Assembly (NCBI GenBank): GCA_051294375.1 | Contig: CM119263.1 | Span: 3,858,940 to 3,922,939 of the forward strand | Origin: Paraspadella gotoi | Taxonomy: Eukaryota > Chaetognatha | Reading direction: 5' to 3' | Length of the DNA: 64,000 nucleotides | Part shown: one piece after another, positions 34,891 through 54,571 of the stretch | How the letters are laid out: each line of letters opens with the position of its first letter | Numbering within the stretch: the first letter of the stretch is position 1 | Notes under the pieces: generated by a model | Database searches by the model: none | Told to the model about the DNA's origin: nothing | The model's input: only the letters and a program-made list of their open reading frames with translations | Program-made: the position numbers and the translations under genes

Positions 34891-35870
34891 TCAGCCCCGT
34901 GCCAGAAATCGACGGCCGAAAAGGAACCCGGGCGGCACGGTGACGGAAGGCGAGTCTGTGCATCGACCGTTAGTCGTCTCGGCAGCGAACAAAACCGTTT
35001 TGTACTTTTTTCCTTCTTCTATCGGTTCGTCGTAGCCGCAGTATTCGACTCTGATTGGTTGATTGGTAATCACTTCAAATGGTGATTGATTGGTTGTTAT
35101 TGATGGGTTGTGATTTTAGTCGAACTCACATTTCGTGAAAATCGTCGTTGACTTTGATGTCCCGGATGTAGAGTTTGGGGTCTTTGATGATTGGCCAACC
35201 GCCGGGATCGAGAATCGACCATCTGCAATGCAATGAACAAGAAAACGAAATTATTTGCTTTTTTTCTCCTTTTCCTTTTATTTTCTTAGATCTCTCTTTA
35301 TTTCTGAGCTTTCCTTTTATAACTTTTATTAATTTCATTCTTCTTATTTATAATTTTTCTCCTTATGAAATTGTGAAAACCAATATGAAAAATATAAAGC
35401 ATAAAAAGGCTAACCCTAATTTTGGCCTCTATTCTTTCTTACAAGTTAATAAGATAGAAGGACCCTGTAAGCTTTCAATCAACTTTCTTACAGTCTAGTT
35501 TGTTAACTCCCAGATTATCTGGATTCCCAATCAATGAAGTGGAATGATATTTAAATAAACTGTATTAGTTCGGGCAATTCTATATTGCACTGCGCACCAG
35601 CATCAAAATATTCTTTTTTTTCCCTTTCCACCCATTTTTTTTCTTTTTTTTCACCCCTTTTTCTCTTCTCCTTTTTTTCATTCCTGATTGACGATAATTG
35701 ATTGGCGATCGTTAAATCGCCTTGATTGATTGCTTGTTCCTTTGTTCTGCAAGCTCAGCCACCTGTAGTCCCACCAGAAATGAATGGAGGAGATGTCACC
35801 GATGGGAGAAGTTGACGTAACGAGATAGAGATGACGATCGCCGGGGATGAAGGTTTCTTTGCTAGAGAGA

Positions 35871-35908
<38 letters not shown>

Positions 35909-38900
35909 TAAATTGATAACCCTCTCCTTAAAGACAACTCCTCCTCACCTCCTCCTCACCTTTCAAACGACTTGTCACTCCCTCACTCACCTCGGAGACA
36001 ACTTGACTTGTCCCGTCCTTCCTCTGCTGCCAACGAACTCGGCGTAAATCTCTCCCCTCACTTTCTCTCCTCGTTTGTAGGAGACGCCGACGTTGATTCG
36101 ATGGTTGTATCCTTGAAGGAGGAAGAGAAGGGAAGGTAGGTTAGGGAGGGAGAATAGGGAAGGGAAGATAGGGTCGAGAAGTAGGCCGGATAGAGAAGGG
36201 AAGGTAGGGTAGGGAGGTAGGATAAGGAAGGGAGGATAGGGTCGAGAAGAAGGGTGGATAGAGAAGGGAAGGTAGGGTAGGATTAGGGTTAGGTCATGAC
36301 ATAAGGTCATGTCATGACATAAGTCATGACATCAACATCTCTCGCTCCAATAGGCCATGACCTCAACATCTCTCGCTCCAATAGGTCATGACCTCAACAT
36401 CTCTCGCTCCAATAGGTCATGACCTCAACATCTCTCACTGCAATAGGTCATTACATCAACATCTCTCGCTCCAATAGGTCATGACCTCAACATCTCTCGC
36501 TCCAATAGGTCATGACCTCAACATCTCTCACTGCAATAGGGCGCGGCCTCGTCCGTCGTCAAATAGAGTTTGATTTTTGTTTCTCCTCGTTGAATTCGAT
36601 CTTTCATCTCTGGACTTAAATCTCGACTCTTCGGTCCCATGCGAGTGCACATTCCATTGAATTGGCAGGCGAGGCAATGACCGCTCTGCGGAAAAAAAAT
36701 AAATCGGGTCATCCAATGTGTTTCGACGCAGTGACTTTATTTTAGTTTTTCCTTAACCTGAAATTTTTGTAGCTGCATCAGATTTTACTTACCCTAAAGT
36801 TTTTGTAGCTGCTGCAAACGTAGGACATAAAGGGACAAGCGGAGTTGATGGATTCAGTGTAGAGACGCGTGACTCTCATGTGACTACAGGCGACCGCGTC
36901 CTCCATTCCTGAAATTGTTGTTGTTGTGGTTGTTGTTGTTGTTATTGTTGGTGTTGTTATGGTTCCAGAAGTCACATTACGTTTCTTTGCAATTGGAAAT
37001 GGTCTTAGTCTGGCGCATTTTAAATGACAGACTAGTTTTAATTTATTTAACATAAAATATATTTATTTATCCTGTTATTTATTTATTTATTTAACTATAA
37101 ATACAACTATATCTTTTAGAAACATCACCGCCGACGATTCCGCCATTGATGATTTTGCTCACTGCAGTCTTCTCACATCCGGGTTGTTGAAATCCGTTGT
37201 TGGGGTAGAAATCGATGTGACCAACTGGATCGGACATTCCGAAACTGAAACAAACAAAGATTGAGTCAACTTTTGTCCCTAATAGGGTTGGGTTGCTGGG
37301 AATCTGTGAGACTTATAAGATTTAATTCTGAGTCCGAGTCTGTGAAGCTGGTATGCTATGAAACAGAGAGGCTGTGAGAATTCTCACCCTTTGTCTCCTC
37401 TTATGATGTCATTACCCACGTTGTAGACGCTCTCGCTGTCAGTGTGAATCGCCTGACAAAGGAATGACAAAATGAGATTAGGTATCTTAAATCTTGAAAA
37501 ATATTCATCAATGATCTAAAGTTATAATTCAAAGCAATTTCAATAAACAAAAAAAATATCGAAAAACTTAGGGACAAATATTATACAATATGACAAAGTA
37601 ATATTTATTTCACAATAAATATTTTTTATTCCACTGATTAAAACGTATTTCAATGTTTATGAGCTTTCCCACCTGATAAAGAGAAATAGAATTGCTAGAC
37701 AAAAACTTCGTAACAGCAACAGCAACATCAAGATCTCTAACATTTCTGTCATTTTTACTTCCACAAATTCTGCGTCTGTCGGGTCGAGAATGACCGCGGG
37801 TCCGTAACCCTGAAAGTAAGGTTCAGCTGGGTCCAGGCCAGTGATCCAACCCAGACCCGGCGTCTTCTCGCCTGAGAGGAGAAAGAATTCAGTTACTATT
37901 TTTAGTACAATGTTAAATATATTCATTGTCGATTGTGAGAGCGTTCCTTCTCTTTGTTTTTCTTCGCAACTTCACGTCCATACCTGCGTAACCGGCGATG
38001 TGTGAACCGAGACTGTGACCCAAAATGTGAACTCGTTTTGGATCGAGTCCCGTCCAATCGATGAGACGTTGAATGAGCAAAGCGATCTCAGCGCCAACTA
38101 CGCGGGTGTTTGCGGAAGCCTGTGTAAATCCAATGAACAAATGAACAATCGTTAATAATGTAAATTATTACAACAAATATTTTTCTGTTTTTGTTGATGT
38201 TCTTCCGATGATAATCAAGCTAACGTACGAACCTTAATTTACTTTAAATCGAACTTAATTAAAAGCACGAAATGTCAACTCTAATTCATTCATCAACCAA
38301 GAAATTGAACGAGCTCTCAAGAAATTTAATTCGGTCTTTTAGTCCTTATGTCGTCATACATTTCATTATTTATTTACCATTTAACAATTATTTTCAAAAT
38401 TATTGAAACAATACAGTATTAATCCCGTTGAGAGAAAAAAAAGCTCCATTTGAATCTCTTTACTACTCGATAAATCAAAAATATAACGATAGAAAATTAT
38501 TATCGGATTTGTATTAAATGGTTTTTCGCTCGCGGATCCAGAAAACCTGATGATAAAGTGAATTAAAAAAAGTGATCCAATCGCTTTAAGCAGAATTACG
38601 CAAGGACTGAGTCGTAACGTGTGAAACGTGAGTTGTGAAACGTGAGGCTTTTATTCCGGTGAAAACGTGTCAAGGTGTAAATCGCGCGCATCGTGAAATA
38701 TTACAGGTTAATGGAAAAGTCTGTGGTCAAGTGTGAATGTAAAAAAGTGAAATTGTAAAATTAAAAATAAATATTAAAGACGAGTTCCGTTGTTGTCGTT
38801 GTTGTTGAAAAAAAACCTGAGTGTAGGGAAACTTGGATCCTCCGCCCCAATCGACTCTGATCACATTGCAGTCTTCATAAGTCAGAAACTCTTTGGCCAT

Positions 38901-40229
38901 GTCCTGTAGTTAAAAGGAAGAAAGTGAGAGAGGCTAGTTAAGATTAATTTTTAATTGGTAAACTAATAAGTAATGTTTATTGTTTAATTTGCATTCCTAA
39001 TAGATCGTACATCAGTTTTTACAAACTGAACACGAAAATTTCCTTATAATTTATATCGTGACTATTTTCTGAAAGCGGCCAATTTCTGTTCCTAATCGAA
39101 TAACTTAGTTTTAGCCTAAAAATCTTACTCTAAGCTTTAATCTTTAAAAAGAGGCATAAAAAGAAAATAGATCCTATTTTGACCCCGATTAATTTCTCTC
39201 TTTCATCCATTGACCAATTTCCCATTCACCCCCACCCCCTCGCTCCAGTTCGGCGTTCACCGTGAGCCATCCTCTCGTTCCGTAGTCAATGTATCCGTGA
39301 ACGATGAACTTCGTCTTTTTGCTTCCATCGAAATGAGACTTTTGGACGGAAAATTCGCTTTTGTAGTCGAGAATTTGTTCCTTGGTTGGATTTCGTCTCG
39401 TGTTGAGCCGAAATCTGGTCGAAGAGAAGCGGAACGTTTAAACATTGTTTAGTTATTTTAAAATGTATCATTTTCAGTGGTAAATAAGTTTTTGTTTTCG
39501 TCTTTTATCAATAAAACTTTCAGAAATTTTAAAATGTATGTCTGGACGTTCCATTTATTTTGACCCACAACTTTGAAATATTGAGGTGTTTTTATTGATG
39601 TAAAATTATGATTCAGATACATAAAAATATATGAATTTAGTTTCGTTGGAGAAACAGGCTTACTGTAGATTTAATCTCTAATACGATTCGCTTACAATTT
39701 CAATAGTACAATATTCAGACTCTATCATTAAACCATAAACTGTATGTACTTTTCTATGAAACAACTGAAATCCGATTAGCTATTTGTGTTTATGCTCCGC
39801 TATTTTTTGAGGAAGAATTTTAGTAAACTGGCTCTGTTTTTCAATCTTGATCATAACCTGATAAATGAGAAAAATCAAGTTTTATCTGCTCCTATGAAAA
39901 TTGTTTTTCAGTATTAAACTAAATTTATAATAATGAAATAAAGGGGAGAGGGATATTAGTGTAGTCTTTTGGAAATATAGGCACATCTATACAACACGAG
40001 GTTTGAAATATTTTATGCTAAGTATAATTAAACATGTGAGGAAGCGTTTACCACCGACTTTCTTACTTCTTAAAATCACTTTGATAGCTCATTCTCACTT
40101 TGTGCCGATTTTATCAGGATGCAGCGGAAGCAGCTGCACGGGACGGAGTGCAAAATCTCCACTGAGATCGAAACATCCCAAGTCCCCGTAACATTGCCTG
40201 GGGATACCGAAGAGGACAGCGTCTGAAGA

Positions 40230-40292
<63 letters not shown>

Positions 40293-40396
40293 GAGAAATG
40301 TATTTTATTTTTATGCATACCATGGATAATCCAGTTACTCTTACCTGCTAGGAGCAAAGAAAAGGCAAAAACGAACAAACAGAATGTGATTTTCAT
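34891..40396 (-). CDS. Secreted pancreatic-lipase-family triacylglycerol lipase, 14 exons
   Basis: Exons from the 5' end: 40345-40396, 40099-40222, 39261-39414, 38817-38903, 37984-38119, 37759-37871, 37388-37452, 37129-37244, 36793-36908, 36532-36685, 35991-36111, 35763-35861, 35130-35222, 34891-35050. All phases agree, giving 529 residues. The first exon is a signal peptide (MKITFCLFVFAFSLLLAG). Next come CYGDLGCF, FIVHGYIDYGTRGWLT, NVIRVDWGGGS and YTQASANTRVVGAEIA. The catalytic Ser is in GHSLG (exon 5), Asp in GLDPAEP (exon 6) and His in ACSHMR (exon 9), so the enzyme should be active. VGHIDFYPNNGFQQPGC is the usual region around the second disulphide. The C-terminal part resembles a PLAT-type domain. 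Exon 13 could instead end at an in-line TGA at its donor, giving a product about 53 residues shorter. Confidence 0.9.
35425..35612 (+). repeat. Dispersed repeat R1, third copy
   Basis: AAGCTTTCAATCAACTTTCT, CAGTCTAGTTTGTTAACTCC and GCACCAGCATCAAAATATTC match the copies at 14316-14805. It lies in a lipase intron. Confidence 0.6.
35862..35910. repeat. (GA)n tract at a lipase acceptor
   Basis: On the lipase sense strand this is CT repeat forming the pyrimidine tract of the acceptor CTCTCTAG at 35862. Confidence 0.9.
36120..36290. repeat. GGGAAGGTAGGGTAGGGAGG-type degenerate repeat
   Basis: Purine-rich units with TAGGG words in a lipase intron; two copies of a block of about 70 bases (GGATAGAGAAGGGAAGGTAG). 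Confidence 0.75.
36291..36545. repeat. Minisatellite ATAGGTCATGACCTCAACAT, includes a lipase splice donor
   Basis: About eight units of about 31 bases (GGTCATGACCTCAACATCTC plus TCGCTCCAATA or TCACTGCAATA). The last unit overlaps the end of lipase exon 10, whose donor TTGCA|GTGAGAGATG is part of the unit. Confidence 0.85.
38121..38816. other. Lipase intron, no feature seen
   Basis: AT-rich; includes short GTGAAACGTGAG-type direct repeats at about 38610-38660 but no exon or RNA gene that I can support. Confidence 0.6.
39943..40008 (+). repeat. Dispersed repeat R2, copy 2
   Basis: Partner of 16131-16185; see that entry for the shared words. In the lipase intron after exon 2. Confidence 0.5.
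40234..40290. repeat. (GA)n tract before lipase exon 2
   Basis: CT repeat on the lipase sense strand, ending about ten bases before the acceptor TTATCTTCAG. Confidence 0.9.
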
Positions 40397-42814
40397 TTCT
40401 GAAGCGAAATTTCCTGATTCTAAATTCTATCGTCGTTTTGGATGAAAATTCCGAAACATTTTTTTTTTAAATTTTTAATTAAATGATTTTAAGGAGCAAG
40501 CTTTTTCATTTCGACCCTTGTCACAAAAAGGCAATAAAAAAACCTCATTATTCGATGACGATATTGAATGAGAAAAGGACAGGTGTTTAGAAAATATCTT
40601 CTTTTTTTTTTTCAAAATAGATCAAGTACATCGTTCAAGCGCATAACCGCGACGGCGTTTCCGAAGGGAAATCAAGACAGATCTCTCTAATAGAGATTAT
40701 ACCGGTTCTTCTTGTTGTTAAAAAGTCAACTTGGTTTGCTTTTCTCTTTATTGATTTATATATTGATTTAAATATATAACGACTGGCTAAATCTGTCGAT
40801 CCGTCGGTCCCTCCCCAAAATCTGGTCGGTCATTCACTAAAATCATGTCAGAACGTTAAATTATGATAAGCAAAAAAACTGATTTCCGTCTGTCTGTCCG
40901 TCTCTTCCTCTGTCCATCCATCCAGAAACAGAAACGCTGGTGAATCGGGCGATTGATATAAAATTTTGTGTGTGAATGAATAAATATATGCTTGAGCTGG
41001 AAATCAAGTTTTGATGAAATCTTACAGGCAGAAATAAGTTTATATGAAAAAAACACTAACGGATTTAGCTTAACTACAAAAGAAAGCTAAAAACTAAAAA
41101 ATTAATTTAATAAAACAATACGTGATATATAGTGTTTCTATTTGTTGGTGATGTTGAGATTATTTTTACTTTTGAATTTTTGTCATTAAAAAATTTTTTT
41201 TTAAAAATAAAACAATTCCAGATCTGCTCAGGATTATTAGGCTAATTAGCGTAAATCAAACAGATCAGATTAATTATTTAAATAATTTTTTAATTGATTA
41301 AATTTTTAAAATTTATCATCTGATCAGCTGCTCACCGCTAAATTATCGTTCGCAGATTCGGCATTGTTTGCTCATATTTGTGTTTTTCCCTGATTGGTTT
41401 CTCCGCAGATTCTCCTCTTTTGTTTGTCAATAGCGACCGTTTCCATGACAATGGAGCGATCTGGAAATCGAAGATCGGAAAGACGTGTGGCGACATCTTT
41501 TTCGATGGAAAATGGATTTTTTGGGGTCGACGACGAATCTGAGTGCGAACATCTGCATTTTCGAGAATGGGGTCTCGTTTTAGTCGAGTTAAACACTAAA
41601 TAAAAACTAAATAAAAATAATTTAAAACAAATTAAATAAAAACGAGGTAGGATCATTTTGTCTTCTTAGAGAAACAATTATTTTTTTTTTTTTACTTTAA
41701 ATTTAGGTTTTGTTTTGTTTTCCATATAAATTTGTTGGAACGAATACAAAATTAAATTTAAAAGTTTCTAATCCGAATAAAAATTGTATTTTGTAGAAAC
41801 CAAATCTGAAAAAATGGAAGGAAGAAAAAAGTAGTAAGCGTCTTCGTCTTTCCGGCTGCCGAGGGAAAAAACGAGACGAGATCTAAATATAGATATTGAG
41901 ATCGCGATCAGCCAACCGAAAGCGGAGGCCAGCTGTTGTGTCGGTTGAGTTTATCCTCATGAAAAGAGTTGCATCTTTTAAAAAAGAAGTAACAGAAGAT
42001 TATGTATTTTCAGCTGAGCTTAAATTTGGTAAACTATTGTTAAGTCAACTCATCAGCGGCGTTGAAATTCGGTGATTCTCTTGCGGTCTCGCAATTAATT
42101 TCCGATGATGTAAACGGGGAGAAATGTTTGATGCCCGGGGTGTAAGGCATCTCCCGACAGCTGGCGATCAGGCTTTGGACCTGCAGTGACCACCCCATTT
42201 CACTGGCGTGTTTATGCCATCACACTTAACCAGCTTGAACGTGAGAGGATTAAGGCCGTAACTCACGGTTGGTGAACGAGTACTTTGCTGTCCCATCCAA
42301 TGGGACGAGCCGAGTTTCGTCTCGCTATACGAGAGGCGAATTTATGATTCGCCACTCGATTACCGTTAATTTGTGAGTCATTAGTATAAGAAAGTATGTT
42401 GGTGAGTGAGTCAGTAAGTAAATGAGTCATAAGGCATGACACATAACCATTTGCCTATTATTGACAACGTTTTTCCACCGACTTACCTCAAGTGAGTCAA
42501 CGAATCCTTACCTCTTCCTCTAACTCATCTTTTTCTCCTGAAGCAACAACCGCCAAAGTTTCTTCACCCGTCAGACTTTGTTCCTCCTTTTTTCCTAAAA
42601 ATAAGTTTCCTCCTTTTCTGGTTTCCCATCGCCCGATTTTGGCTCTATTTTCCGAGAGCGCCCAATTTCTGTTCCTCAATCTTGAATTAAGTATTAACCT
42701 TAATCTAAACTCATAACCTAATCCTTTACACTAACCTTTAAATTAATCATTAAACTTAAAAATAAACTTAATTCATAATTTAAGATGAATCATCTTCTTT
42801 ACTATCACCATCAC

Positions 42815-42867
<53 letters not shown>

Positions 42868-43078
42868 ACTTTTCTTAATTCCAAACTTGAGCTTCGAGAC
42901 TCCAGCGCCATCTATTTTTTTCCATGGATTCGATCACAAAGATGACTGTATCTCTCTCTCTCTCTCTCTCTCTGTCTCTGTCTCTCTCCGGATTCGATTC
43001 AAAAACCTGAGTCCCGTTTCCCTTTTATTCCCCTCCTCAATCTACGCTCGTCAATTGCGTCGATTTTTTTCTCCTTTG

Positions 43079-43117
<39 letters not shown>

Positions 43118-44780
43118 GTCGTCGTTTAATTCTTCATCGCCTTCGCTACGATTTTTCGACTCCTGATTGGTCGACGGGATCGAAACCCATCGCTAGATCT
43201 GACGAATCAGCGTCGAGAAATCGCGTGGCCAACTTTCTACTCGCGCGTCGGAATTTTCAAAACGGCGCGACTCTGATTTATTCCTTTCGATATTTTTATG
43301 CTTAGATGAATTTTAATAATTTTAATTTAATTCAATGGCTCGGGAGCTTGATACGATAATTTATTTTTCGTCTGAAACTGATAATTTTTAAACTTACTTT
43401 TTTTGCCCCGATGAGTGAGACATTGCAGCTGCGCGCCGGCAAAGAAGGTAAGTTCAATATTCAGTGTTTTAAATCTTCGTAAAACTAAGATAAAAACGGG
43501 TTCTCATTTGCTAGAATTTCTCATATCTGTTCGTTTTCATCAGGATTTCCTTTTAATTTCTAATCAAAATATACATTTTAAATTTATAGATTAATCTCTT
43601 ACCCTAATTTCTGACAACAATCTTTAACCCTCACTTCTCACCCTAAATGCTAAACTCTAATTCAAATCGCTAAACCTAATCACTAACTCGGTCCCTCATA
43701 TTAATCATTTTTAATCTATAACTAAATCTTTAACCCTAACCTAAAATATAATATTTAACTAAAATAATTAATAATAATTAATAATTAATAATTAATTTCT
43801 TCTATTACGATAAAATGGGGCAAAAAAAGGCCGAACAACGATTCACTTTTTTATGTTAGTTTTCAAAAAAAGATCACTCCCATACTATATACTACCATAC
43901 TACCATACTAAAAAGATTACTACCATGCTGAAGAATAATTAATTTTGTTCTCTAACTCTTCCAGAATTTACCATGTAAATTTTGACAAGTTGTCAATTTA
44001 ATTCTAAAGCTAAAGAATCTAACGTTGACAGTGTTATAGTACCAACGCAGAGAATCGATTATCAAGTAGCTTGTCTCTCTGGGCTTGAGTCTTGATTAAT
44101 CTGCGATGGTACGCATATTCGCTTTAGCAAACATCAAAATAATATAGGCGCGTTTTTTCTAAATTCAAAGTCTTTTGATTTTAAATCTCCGCGTATATCA
44201 GATCTATGCAAGAGGGATTCGATTCCTTTTCATAATGAAAAATTCAATCAAACTTAATTTAAAAAAATATTTTTTTACATCTGTCGCTTTCTCCTCTTCA
44301 ATAATTAAAAAGTCGAGAGAGAGAGAAAAATTGGAGAAAATGTAGACTAAGGTGAAAGAAAGGAAAAGAGAGAATAAAAGCAAAAAGCGAAAAAATGAAA
44401 AGAAACCAAAAAAAAAAAAAGAAAAAAAAAGAAAAGATGAATACAAAAAGAAAGTAAGTGCAAGAAAAAAAAGCAAAAGAAAAAAAAAGTAATTACATGT
44501 TTAACACGAAAAAGAAAATACGTAAAAGAAACTGAGATAAATAACCAAATTAAAAGATGCTCTTTTGTCATCTTTGTTTCTTCTAACTTCATCAATCACC
44601 GTCAGATGTAAACAGAAGCGCAAATGAATGCAATTGATTGCGTAAGTTTGACCACAGATGCTTTCCCTTCGAATTGAGTCTCTTGATTTCTTTCAATTAC
44701 ATTTTGGTCATCAATCTCTCTCTCTCTCTCTCTTCCCTCGACTCGCAACGAGCAATTCATTAACTTTATTCTCCATCTTT
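40397..44780. other. Divergent upstream region shared by the lipase and GPCR genes
   Basis: The two genes are head to head with about 4.4 kb between start codons. It contains a (CAT)n run (about 42805-42866), a CT repeat (about 42950-42980) and a (CGT)n run (about 43079-43126). GC-richer sequence at 43130-43270 could include the GPCR promoter. A short ORF with a good donor (43411-43447, MSETLQLRAGKE) may be a 5' exon, but its phase does not fit the next exon. Segment 42130-42370 has small hairpins (CTCGCTATACGAG, GGCGAATTTATGATTCGCC) of unknown nature. Confidence 0.5.
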
Positions 44781-53232
<8,452 letters not shown>

Positions 53233-53233
53233 A

Positions 53234-53239
53234 AATAAA
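53234..53239 (+). promoter_or_regulatory. Polyadenylation signal next to the GPCR stop
   Basis: AATAAA begins two bases after the stop codon, implying a very short 3' UTR if used. No GT-rich element was examined quantitatively. Confidence 0.45.
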
Positions 53240-53924
53240 GTTTATGTTGTCACGTTTTTAAGTCTCGTACATATATATTTTAATCAACCGGTTGAAAATA
53301 TATTCCATTGTTTACATTTACATATTCATTTGTTCTCTCAAATACGGTTTCCATGTATGTAGAAAATTAATAACTACCTCAATAGTCGGTTGTCCTAAAC
53401 TAGAGTAAATTGAAAAAGAATCCTCATTTATGATATATTCTAAAAGAAACTGTTTAGTAGTTTGTTCTTGTCTATTTACATATAAGAGACAAACGATTTT
53501 CTAGATTAAATATACGTAAATTAAAGCCGTCCTCGTTAATCATCAAGATTCAATAAATGCTTGAACAAGTGATTCCTGAGTTGAGTAGTGAGTAGCTTCG
53601 CACGAATTAAATTTTGCTGGGTGCGATGCCCTTTCATTGTAATGTCGTTACAATTTGTAGCCAAGCGGTGGAGGGGACACCCACTCAAGATCCAAAGTCC
53701 TTAATACAAAACAGGCGGAAAAGTAAACAGCGCTCTGCTTGCGTCTTTACGAGAGAACTCCTTGTTTATCCTTTAGATATTTAAAATATAGTACATAATT
53801 AGTTTGATAAAGTAATTCTACCTAAAAAAAACAGTACATCATAATTGGCTTTCCTTTCGTACTTATTCGTACTTATTCTTTTTTTCAGACATCCCTCTCT
53901 TGCTCTTGAACAACGAAGTGAGAC
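53240..53924. other. Intergenic between the GPCR gene and the retrotransposon
   Basis: AT-rich. At about 53658 GTAGCCAAGCGGTGGAGG resembles a tRNA A-box, but no T-arm follows. Nothing else is supported. Confidence 0.55.
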
Positions 53925-54518
53925 TGTAGATTCGATCCTGGAACTTACCACATTCACCGAGTGAAGCCTCGGCGATGTCGCCACTCAGACATATTGACAT
54001 TTTTGAAACGAAGAGATAACTTTATTGTCTATAATTCAATTTATTTACTATTTTGTCTTTTGGTTATTGCCTTGGTAAAACAAAGGAAGCAATTATGTAG
54101 TTTATAGAAATCGAGCTTGTTCTTATTTGACATGTTCCTAGTAATTTTGAAATCTATACTTTTAATCTTCTTCGGCTTCACACCAAACTCAAGTAACAAA
54201 TTTATTAATTTAACTGGTTCTGTTAATTGTTCATGCCATTGTTTACTTATTGTCAATTAATTAATTGATTGATTGATTAAATATTAATGTTATATTGATT
54301 GTGGAAATATCTATATGCTTTGATTATTTATTAAGGATTCATTTTAATGGAGAACGCAAAACAAGTTGGTTAGACGATTTTAGCCTGACGCCTGATGAAC
54401 TAAATTACGCCACGCGCGTCAACGTCAGGCGGTTACTGTCCGTTTCCGCCTATGGAGATATAAACTTTAATCGAAATTCAACCTTCGACCTTCCCGAGTC
54501 ACGCCAACGCCATCTACA
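53925..54518 (+). repeat. 5' LTR (594 bp)
   Basis: TG...CA termini. Near-identical to 59361-59929 apart from scattered single-base indels. Should contain the element's promoter and polyadenylation site. Confidence 0.92.
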
Positions 54519-54519
54519 T

Positions 54520-54536
54520 TGGTGATCCGCGACGTC
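54520..54536 (+). other. Primer-binding site, tRNA-Trp type
   Basis: TGGTGATCCGCGACGTC begins one base after the 5' LTR. It matches the complement of the animal tRNA-Trp 3' end (TGGTGACCCCGACGTGA) with one substitution and one inserted base. Confidence 0.7.
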
Positions 54537-54571
54537 GGACGACCTCCAACCTTCTGATATAAACTTCATCG

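Noticed and set aside
36291-36545. Regular repeat array considered as CRISPR
   Set aside because: Units are contiguous, without unique spacers, in a eukaryotic intron; it is a minisatellite.
41372-41656. Opposing frames of 69 and 94 residues upstream of the GPCR
   Set aside because: No domain, no splice support and AT-rich ends. AGATCGGAAAGACGTGTGG at 41472 resembles a sequencing-adapter word but does not match one over its length, so adapter contamination was also rejected.
43411-43447. First GPCR exon MSETLQLRAGKE with donor GTAAGT
   Set aside because: It ends in phase 1 while the following exon reads open only from a phase-0 acceptor or from its own ATG at 44781; kept as an alternative, not in the main model.
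53640-53720. tRNA-like A-box word GTAGCCAAGCGGTGG
   Set aside because: No matching T-arm or acceptor stem could be found nearby.
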